Origin: an uncultured Asticcacaulis sp.
GTDB lineage: Bacteria; Pseudomonadota; Alphaproteobacteria; Caulobacterales; Caulobacteraceae
Direction of reading: 5' to 3'
Assembly (NCBI GenBank): GCA_946480525.1
Contig: CAMLLA010000215.1
Coordinates: 1-7,172 of the forward strand
Length of the DNA stretch: 7,172 bases
How positions within the stretch are numbered: position 1 is the first letter of the stretch; the number at the start of each line of letters is the position of its first letter. The notes beneath the pieces were generated by a model. That model was not told the origin of the DNA. It saw only the letters and a program-made list of their open reading frames with translations, and did not search any database. The position numbers were made by a program, and so were the translations under genes. Of the stretch, positions 1 to 6,300 are shown piece after piece.

Positions 1-359
1 GGGGCGCCATCAGATTCCCCGGAGGCAGCGGGAGTCTCCGACCGGACGGCGGCGTCGTGCACGCGCACAAAGCCGTCAGGCAGAGGATAGTGATCGACAA
101 TTTCGGGGGTAATAATCTGCGGCACATAGCGGATGACCTCGCGGGTTCTGTACTGAATCTGAGCGGTCTGCTGCGCTGTCCTGGCGCCGACCGTCTGCGT
201 AATGGCGTCGGCCTTGCAGTCGAAGGCGATGGCGGATTGGCCGGCTTTCAACTCCGTCTTGGCCTGCCCTCGCTGTCCGGCGCCCCACATGACCAGGACG
301 CCAAAACAAAGCCCGCCGATTAGGCAGGCCAAATGGCTTTCAATGGAACGAATGGTCAC
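1..359 (-). CDS. Rz-like inner-membrane spanin subunit (partial, runs off the left edge)
   Basis: This frame starts at a GTG (359-357) and stays open to the window edge, showing 119 residues with no stop. A short N-terminus is followed by a hydrophobic segment at about residues 9-27 (HLACLIGGLCFGVLVMWGA), then a polar Gln/Ala/Thr-rich stretch (30-75) suited to a periplasmic coil. After that comes a RYVPQIITPE / LPDGFVRVHDAA region (78-104), which I recognise from Rz-like proteins of alphaproteobacterial phages. Inner-membrane spanins of this kind help disrupt the outer membrane at the end of lysis. The GTG shares GTGA with the TGA stop of the endolysin gene, and a GGGAGG ribosome binding site lies 8 bases upstream, which supports this start. 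The place directly after holin and endolysin genes supports the role. The C-terminus is not visible, and no embedded Rz1 lipoprotein was found in the visible part. Confidence 0.82.
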   Translation of the reverse strand, partial: MTIRSIESHLACLIGGLCFGVLVMWGAGQRGQAKTELKAGQSAIAFDCKADAITQTVGARTAQQTAQIQYRTREVIRYVPQIITPEIVDHYPLPDGFVRVHDAAVRSETPAASGESDGA

Positions 360-784
360 GGCAGCTGCCTCCCGGCCTGAAAGTCCTTAAGGCTCAAACC
401 GGCTGTGAACTGGAAATGCGCCATTTCGCGCATCCGATTCCAGCGCCCGGCCCATTCCAGGCCGTGCGCCTCGCCGATGGCGCCGATCTGCGCCCACAGC
501 TGGCCGTCCTCACCGGACGTCCCCCACACCGGCTTGCCGGCACGCAAAGGCACGATATCGAACGCCACGCGGAAATTGTGAAAGCTCTGGCCGCCCCTGG
601 CATTGGTGACCTTTTTCCCCGGCCTCGACCGCCCCAGCGCGTAGAGCGCGTCCTGGGAAGCATGGTCGCGATAGGTCGAGGTCACCAGAATATCGATACC
701 CTGCCCCTGGCACGCCTCGATAAAGGCGCGCGCCCTGGCCGCGACCTGCGGATGCAATGCGGCGATATCACGACTGTTGATCAT
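356..784 (-). CDS. Phage endolysin, M15-family zinc peptidase (L-alanyl-D-glutamate / D-Ala-D-Ala peptidase type)
   Basis: The 142-residue protein matches small phage endolysins of the M15 peptidase family, which cut peptide bonds in peptidoglycan using zinc. Visible motifs are STYRD (36-40, Arg39), QDALYALGR (44-52), SFHNFRVAFD (67-76), giving likely zinc ligands His69 and Asp76, and EWAGRW (110-115). These are followed by EMAHF (120-124), with catalytic Glu120 and third zinc ligand His123. The E-x-x-H spacing resembles the D-x-x-H of the T5 endolysin. The length is normal for a one-domain enzyme, and no separate cell-wall-binding domain or signal peptide is seen, so release probably depends on the holin. 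The ATG lies inside the holin gene (17-base overlap) behind a strong AGGAGG site, and the 3' end overlaps the spanin gene by 4 bases. Family membership is clear; the exact bond cut is inferred. Confidence 0.92.
   Translation of the reverse strand: MINSRDIAALHPQVAARARAFIEACQGQGIDILVTSTYRDHASQDALYALGRSRPGKKVTNARGGQSFHNFRVAFDIVPLRAGKPVWGTSGEDGQLWAQIGAIGEAHGLEWAGRWNRMREMAHFQFTAGLSLKDFQAGRQLP
368..373 (-). promoter_or_regulatory. Ribosome binding site of the spanin gene
   Basis: GGGAGG on the minus strand lies inside the 3' end of the endolysin gene, 8 bases before the GTG at 359. It decides in favour of this GTG start, which would otherwise be doubtful because it overlaps the endolysin stop codon. 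Confidence 0.7.
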
Positions 785-1028
785 CTCGACCTCCTTGACT
801 GATCAGCCGCCCCGCCACCATGCCGGTGATGGTTAGAAAGGCCGCGGCCTGTGTCCAATAGTCCGGCACGCTGACGCCCGCGGCCTGGACGGCGGCAATG
901 CCGGCCAGCACGGAACCGCCGATAATCCCTGCCTTGACGCTGTAAAAAGAAAGCGCCTGTTTCCAATCTGGAACCAGGCGCTTCTGGATGTCGTTTCCGA
1001 TGTCGGAAATAAGGAAATTTAGATTCAT
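768..1028 (-). CDS. Putative holin with two transmembrane helices
   Basis: The 86-residue protein has a charged N-terminal third (DIQKRLVPDWKQ, 13-24) and two hydrophobic segments at about 31-50 (VKAGIIGGSV...AVQAA) and 58-76 (WTQAAAFLTITGMVAGRLI). A short polar tail ends in GGRDDQQS. Length, two-helix layout and position directly upstream of, and overlapping, an endolysin gene fit a class II-type phage holin, which forms lesions in the inner membrane to release or trigger the endolysin. The start ATG has only a weak AGG about 7 bases upstream. No second nearby Met that could act as a dual-start antiholin is present. No clear promoter was seen in the 84 bases upstream (1029-1112). The holin role is inferred from topology and context, because holins share little sequence. 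Confidence 0.82.
   Translation of the reverse strand: MNLNFLISDIGNDIQKRLVPDWKQALSFYSVKAGIIGGSVLAGIAAVQAAGVSVPDYWTQAAAFLTITGMVAGRLISQGGRDDQQS
790..795 (-). promoter_or_regulatory. Ribosome binding site of the endolysin gene
   Basis: A perfect AGGAGG on the minus strand sits 5 bases upstream of the endolysin ATG and inside the last codons of the holin gene. It fixes the endolysin start and suggests strong or coupled translation from the holin transcript. Confidence 0.8.
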
Positions 1029-1112
1029 AGCGGAGCCTGTATGAGTTCAACTTTTCAAAAGGTTGGAGTGTGTTAGTGTGACGCAGTAACGTCTGGGGAG
1101 GCGAAGAATTCA

Positions 1113-1412
1113 TTGCGTACGGCGAGTCAGATTCTAGCGCGGCACTGTCCTGTTCCTCATCCCATCCATGAAGGCGGCGACGAGGACAGAGACTTTGAAT
1201 ATTATGTCCCAATGAAGGATGCACTCGCCGCTGTCCGGGAGGCTGCCGGCGAAAACCCGTCGCAACGTGATATCAGTCCCGGCAAGGCATTGGGCTTGAT
1301 TGCTCTTACCCTCGCCACCAGCCCGTTCATCTTCGTATTTGCCGGTGCCGGTGCGGTCATCGACAATGTCGAAGCCGCCATCGCCCGCGTCCGGCTGACG
1401 CAAACTGAGTAA
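1113..1412 (+). CDS. Small hypothetical membrane protein on the opposite strand (possible accessory gene)
   Basis: I do not recognise this 99-residue protein. It begins at a TTG behind GGGGAGG (1095-1101, an 11-base gap, rather long). An in-frame stop at 1074-1076 limits upstream extension. Residues 18-56 are charged. A hydrophobic segment at about 58-83 (KALGLIALTLATSPFIFVF and onward) is followed by a short charged tail, so a single-pass membrane protein is likely. Third codon positions are mostly G/C from about codon 38 onward but looser before it. The in-frame ATG at 1212 (66 residues, no visible ribosome binding site) is therefore a possible alternative start. It is head-to-head with the holin gene, and its TAA directly abuts the TGA of the minus-strand SGNH gene. 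Being opposite to the late genes, it would need its own promoter, as prophage accessory genes do. No convincing promoter was seen, and it may not be real. Confidence 0.5.
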   Translation: MRTASQILARHCPVPHPIHEGGDEDRDFEYYVPMKDALAAVREAAGENPSQRDISPGKALGLIALTLATSPFIFVFAGAGAVIDNVEAAIARVRLTQTE

Positions 1413-3020
1413 TCAGGTCGCCACGACTGCGGCGGCGCTGCGGGCAGTAACCGATCCGAAACTGTTGCTGACGTCCAGTTCGGCGAAATATGGCTGCCCC
1501 GCAGTGACGACAGCCGTCCAGGTCCAACTGCCGGGCGCAATTGTGGCAACCAGCGATCCCGTTCCGATGCCGGCGTCTCCCGCTGTCCCGCCCTGATAGA
1601 TACGCACAGAACCATAGGTCAGCCCTCCGCCCGACCAGGCTCCAGATTGCAATGCAATGCTGTTGCCGTTGCTGAGCGTCGCCCCGTTACGGAACCCCAC
1701 TCTGGCATCGAGCCCCATGATGCCATCCGCACCCATGTGTTTCGGCTGCGCATAGGCGGCCAACTCGGTCTTGCGCACGATCGGCTTCCACAGCACCAGC
1801 CGGATATTGACTGTGCCCGATACCCGCACCGTAAAGAACGGACTGAGATTGGTCAGCGCGATGGGCTGGACCTTCGGATACGTCCTGGCGATCTGGTTTA
1901 TCTGCGTGAAGGCTTGCGGCCCGCTGATCCGGACGTCGCCCGATAGAGGCGATCCGGTTCCCAACGAATAGCCCCCGATGGTGGTCCCAAGCGTCGCGCC
2001 ATGGACCAGCAGTCCTTGTGGCGCCGACACACCGTCACTGTGGCTGAGACTGAAGCCCCACAGGCTCTCGATCGCGTCGCCGATACCGGCATTGATCACC
2101 GCCCGCGCTCCGGATGCATTCGTGACGGCAAAAGTGATGACGTTCTCCGCGACGCCCGTACCAGTGATCGTGATGATCTGGCGGTTGTACCCGGACTGGG
2201 TATCGATCGAACAGGCGACGTCGCAGGTCGTGTTGTTGGTAACGGTGAACTTGTCGGCGACATTACCCGTGACCGCACCCGTGCCGGCCTTTACGCCGCC
2301 GGTTGAAAACGTCATGTTATGGGTCGCCGCCGGGCAGGCATCCGCGCCATGGTCGCCTGACGCGCCCGTATCATTGAGCACGGCCTCAAGCGTGCTTTCG
2401 ATAAAAAGCGGCGCGATGACCGCCGCCGCCCGCGTCGCCATCAGGTTGGCGCCGACCTCATTCGGATGGACATTGACGTCGCCCCCGACATTGAAGGTCA
2501 TGGTGCTGTAATCGAAGCCGGTCACGAAGTCGCAGTATTTCGTCCGCCCGCGATTGCCGCCGTCAAAGGTGGCGATATGCGCATTGGCAGCCTGCAGCGC
2601 GGTGTTCGATGGCGGAAAGGCCGCCGATGGCGGCTCGGTTGCGAAGATCAGATATTTTCGTGGATTAGCCGCTTCCAAATTCGCCTTAAGTGCACTGAGG
2701 TCTGCAGTCAGGGTTGGCGAACCCAGGCTGTTATGGCTGATCAGCACAAAGGTAACATCGGCCGCCTGTGCAGTCGTGAAAGCACGGCGATCAGAGTAGT
2801 TCTGGACCGTATTGCCGCCGACACCCTGATCGCCGCCGATCGCCAGCCGCGCCAGCCCTGCCAGTTTCGTTATTGTCCAGCAGCCAAAGTTGCGCATGCC
2901 GGGCGACGATATCTGCGACACTTTCGAATGACCGCCGAAGACGATGCGCGCCCCGGCACTTAACGGGACGGGGCCGCCCTGCGGACGACTTCCCAGCCCC
3001 CAACCAAAGAAACAGCCCAT
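1413..3020 (-). CDS. SGNH-hydrolase-like phage tail protein
   Basis: The 535-residue protein has an N-terminal SGNH/GDSL-like domain at about 24-205. Block I is FGGHS (28-32), with Ser32 as likely nucleophile and His in place of the usual Asp of GDS. A Gly block GVGGN lies at 66-70, a block III-like ISHNS at 94-98 (Asn97), and DVNVHPN at 181-187 (His185, with Asp181 one residue further away than in the usual DxxH). Such enzymes remove acetyl or acyl groups from glycans; in phage tails they are thought to trim surface polysaccharide, so that role is inferred. Residues 206-425 are Thr/Gly/Asn-rich and probably beta-structured, with three Cys (229, 266, 270). Residues 430-535 resemble a fibre-like tail. 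No signal peptide is visible. The ATG lies one base past the stop of the preceding gene, with a weak GGTGA about 9 bases upstream, which suggests coupled translation. Confidence 0.78.
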   Translation of the reverse strand: MGCFFGWGLGSRPQGGPVPLSAGARIVFGGHSKVSQISSPGMRNFGCWTITKLAGLARLAIGGDQGVGGNTVQNYSDRRAFTTAQAADVTFVLISHNSLGSPTLTADLSALKANLEAANPRKYLIFATEPPSAAFPPSNTALQAANAHIATFDGGNRGRTKYCDFVTGFDYSTMTFNVGGDVNVHPNEVGANLMATRAAAVIAPLFIESTLEAVLNDTGASGDHGADACPAATHNMTFSTGGVKAGTGAVTGNVADKFTVTNNTTCDVACSIDTQSGYNRQIITITGTGVAENVITFAVTNASGARAVINAGIGDAIESLWGFSLSHSDGVSAPQGLLVHGATLGTTIGGYSLGTGSPLSGDVRISGPQAFTQINQIARTYPKVQPIALTNLSPFFTVRVSGTVNIRLVLWKPIVRKTELAAYAQPKHMGADGIMGLDARVGFRNGATLSNGNSIALQSGAWSGGGLTYGSVRIYQGGTAGDAGIGTGSLVATIAPGSWTWTAVVTAGQPYFAELDVSNSFGSVTARSAAAVVAT

Positions 3021-3021
3021 T

Positions 3022-3303
3022 CTATGCGGTCACCGTGATGACGGCGTCCTTGGCAAAGCCGTAGACCAGGCGCTCACCCGACGCGATGGTCTGGTTCCGA
3101 AGCGGAGCAATGCCACCGCTGACTGTGAAGCTATGGGTGGCGCCATTGGCATAAAGCTCGACGATCGAAGGCGCTCCGCCGGACCCGACAATCGTGTAGC
3201 TGCCTCCGATAGCCAATGGCCCGGTTGGCGCATTGATTACCGGCTGCAGCGCGATCTGCTTGCTGCCGGTGTTTCCGCTGAATTCCTTGATTTCAAGTGA
3301 CAT
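3022..3303 (-). CDS. Small hypothetical phage protein between the fibre and SGNH genes
   Basis: This 93-residue protein is not recognised. It is rich in Gly, Ser, Thr, Ile and Val, with alternating hydrophobic residues (GSYTIVGSGG 34-43, SIVELYANG 46-54, ATHSFTVSGG 55-64, DAVITVTA 86-93). This suggests a compact all-beta domain without signal peptide, membrane helix or Cys. It is preceded by GAAAGGA with a 7-base gap to the ATG, and it follows the fibre gene by 13 bases. Its TAG ends one base before the ATG of the SGNH gene. This placement suggests a virion component, adaptor or assembly helper for the fibre/SGNH module. That is inference from position only. The good ribosome binding site and tight packing make it a real gene. 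Confidence 0.75.
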   Translation of the reverse strand: MSLEIKEFSGNTGSKQIALQPVINAPTGPLAIGGSYTIVGSGGAPSIVELYANGATHSFTVSGGIAPLRNQTIASGERLVYGFAKDAVITVTA

Positions 3304-3310
3304 GGATGAA

Positions 3311-3317
3311 TCCTTTC
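3311..3317 (-). promoter_or_regulatory. Ribosome binding site of the 93-residue protein gene
   Basis: GAAAGGA on the minus strand overlaps the last base of the fibre gene's TAG stop codon and lies 7 bases before the ATG at 3303. It supports that start and suggests that ribosomes ending the fibre gene can reinitiate here. Confidence 0.65.
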
Positions 3318-6300
3318 TATGTAAGAGACCGCAGGCCGCTGCGGGCCAGGTTGAGTGCGGCCAGAGTGGCGTCGACTTTCGAAGCGTCCCAGCCGAGGCC
3401 CTTACCGACCAGCGCCATGGACAGGGTTCGGGCGAGGTAGGTGGTCTGCGCCCGAAAAATGTAGAGGTTGGTCACCGCCGTCGCGTCTGCCGTCTTCGTA
3501 TTGGCTGTCAGCATCGTGCCGCCGTAAAGCTGGCTGCCATGCGACGTTGGGGAATCTGAAAAACCCATGCCCAGCCGGTAGGTTCCTGCCCAGCTCACGG
3601 CATTCAGCGCCGACGAACTATTGAGATAGACATTGTTGCCGCCGTCCGACCGATGCAGAACCGACCGTAGCCTGTTGGTATTCGAACCAATCGTGTACGG
3701 ACTGCCGGCTGCCGATTGTTGCGCAGATGTGTAGAGTTCCTCGGCACAGGCGCCCAACGCGATATTGTGCGTGCCGCAACCATGCAGGTCCGCAGCAAAG
3801 CCGGAAACCTCCAGATAACTGCCTGTATTTGTACTGCCGGTTGGCGCAAAACCGATTTTCGGCACATGGGCAATCGCAGTCCCCGTTTGGCTCAACGGCC
3901 AGAAATCAAACAGCACATTGGTCCGCGCCGCCCATTCGTTAGGCCCGTTAAGCAGGTAAAGCCCCTTCAACAGGCTCGCTGATGGATCCGAGGGATTGTA
4001 AACCCCGGCATAGATCAGGTCATGAAACAGCCTGTCATAGATCAGCTTCGCTTCATAACTCAGCGGATCGCCTCCGGCCGCGTCTTGTCTGGCATCAAAA
4101 TCCGTCGTCTGCGTCAGGAAGGCGGGATTGACCGTGCCCCCCGCTGTCGACAACCACGGATCTGCTCTCGCAGGCCCCTGGGCGACCAGAATGGTTGAGC
4201 TGGCCTGGTCAATGACTGTCGCCGCCTGCCGCTTGACATCCGGCGCATTCAGCGGCGAACCCAGCGCAGCCGTGCTCACTACCGGTACATCGATCAGACG
4301 GCTCAAGACCCACTTGGCGCCGTTATGGCGCATCGACAGTCCGCCGTAGTCGGTGACATTGAGCGCCGTCACCCCCTCGAAAGCCCATGAAATTCCCGTC
4401 AGTTCAGCAAAACTGACAGGCCCGTGGACGATGAGTTCCGTCGTGGCCCCAGCCTCTTTCAGAACCGTGTACCCAGCCCTCAGCCAGGCGGCGGACACAT
4501 GGATGGCGCCGCGCTTCCAGCCGGGAGCAATGCGGATATTGCCCTGCAGATTGCCGTTGGCCCAGATGGTCGATCCCGTGCCGTGATCAGCCCAGATGGC
4601 GTAAAACATATCCGCCGTCGCCCCGGCATTGACGCTCAGCGAGCCCAGGGTGAACGACCGGTTGATCGCGTACTGTCCGGCTGCCGGAATGGCCGTGATC
4701 CGCGTCCCCAGCGGAATGCCCACGCCCTTCAGGAACTGCCCCACGACGAGCGCCGCGCCCGACGACACCGTAAAGATCGTGCCAACCGAAACCGACACCT
4801 CGCCTTCCGGGAGGCCGCTGCGCGTATTGATCCGGTGCTGTCCCACCGGCGCCTCGCTCACCACGCCGGTGACCTTCGTACCGGCCGGAATGCCCGCCCC
4901 CGTCAGCACCTGCCCGACGCTCAAGCTTCCGCCTGAGGTCAGGGCGAACAACATCCCCGCTGTGACCGCCCGCTCGCTTAAAGTTAGTGACTGATTGAGC
5001 TTGTACTTGCCGCTGCCCAGCACCGCCGCGACGTGCGTATCGGCGGGAATGCCCGTCCCTTCCAGCTTTTGCCCGACGCCCAAACCCACGCCTTCTTTAA
5101 GCGTGAAGGTATTGCCCTCGAAACTGCCGGTGACGATGTGCGGCGTAAACTGGCCGCTGACCGTTCCCGCCGCAAAGCTGCCGATCACCGCCGCGGCCGG
5201 AATATTGCGATCGCCCATCTCGATTTCCAGCCGTATCGCCTTGCCGGAAAAAGCGGACCCCGCCGCCGACGCCGCATTGGCCCAGTCGCTGATCCCGATC
5301 CGGGCTCCATAGGGACAGACGTTCCGCCGCGTCACATAGGTCAGGGCGCAGTTTTCCAGCACCGCCCCGATCTGGAACCCGGCCTGATCCACACGCGTGA
5401 TCATGTCCGGCGTGAAGGCGCCCGTATTGGCCGGCAGGGCATTGCGGAATGCCGAAGTCAGGTAGTTGCTTCCCTGCTGCCGCCCCGTATCGACCTGGTC
5501 GTGATAGATGGTCCCGCCGACGCTTTTCGGGTTGATGATGACGATCCGCCCGCAATAGTGTTGGATGACGCGCAAACTGTCGAAGACCACGGTCGGTCCG
5601 CCGCTGGTATAGCCTTCCTGCCGCGTCTCGATCTTGATCAGGTCGCCGTCGACGCCGCGGATTTCCCCGGCATAGCAGGTGCCCTTGCGCGAATTGTCCT
5701 CGATGGCATAGCTGCCGACCCACGGCTTGACGCTTTCTACGTTGAAGTCGACGCGATAGGAGAACTGCCCGACGTCCTGGGCGTGGACCAGGTTGGAACA
5801 GAACGTCCCCGCCATCTTGACATTGACCTCGTCCGGACTGGCCAGGTTCAGCGACCGGAACGCCAGGGCATTGCCTTCATAGAGGTGATCGAAGCGATAG
5901 GTGATCACCTTCTTTTCGGTGTCCGAATTGATCTCCAGCCCGTCGCCGCGATGGTTTTGCAAGGCGATGTCATAGGACGACCGCGATGCCTGGTCGCCCT
6001 CGATGCGCACGGCGGTGAACGGCACCGCCTGATTGAGACCATCGCCCGCATAGCCACCGATCAGCCGGATGACCTTCTCATAGTGAATACCGGACGTCGG
6101 ACTGCCGCCCATGTCGATGGCCGGCCCGCGCACGTCTTTCAGCGTCGTATTGCCCTCTTCACCGACCGGATAGCCGATAACCCCCAGCGCATTGCCAAGG
6201 TTTGTCCCGAAGGTGATCGACTTGAACGGCATATGGACGTGACACGCCGTCAGGTCCTGGGGCCCGTTGATGGTCACCGTCCCGCTGTTGCCGGTCAGGG

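Noticed and set aside
76..309. Minus-strand frame inside the spanin gene considered as an embedded Rz1
   Set aside because: The product is Arg-rich and has neither a signal peptide nor a lipobox Cys.
416..802. Plus-strand frame of 128 codons opposite the endolysin gene
   Set aside because: Antisense shadow of a gene with intact M15 zinc-ligand motifs.
1049..1064. CTTTTCAAAAG inverted repeat in the gap upstream of the holin gene, considered as an operator
   Set aside because: Only 5-base arms around a central base, AT-rich, with no matching promoter elements; too short to support.
781..1224. Minus-strand open frame of 147 codons overlapping the holin in another frame
   Set aside because: Arg/Gly/His-rich product without hydrophobic segments; the holin frame explains the region better.
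1134..1403. Minus-strand frame opposite the small plus-strand membrane gene
   Set aside because: It would keep the strand of the neighbours, but its product is Gly/Asp/Arg-rich without clear structure. The opposite frame has a hydrophobic helix, better codon bias in its second half and a Shine-Dalgarno-like sequence.
1978..2511. Plus-strand open frame of 177 codons opposite the SGNH gene
   Set aside because: Antisense shadow: low-complexity Ser/Pro/Val/Ala product, no ribosome binding site, fully inside a well-supported minus-strand gene.
2466..2963. Plus-strand open frame of 165 codons opposite the SGNH catalytic domain
   Set aside because: Lies antisense to the conserved SGNH blocks and has no recognisable protein features.
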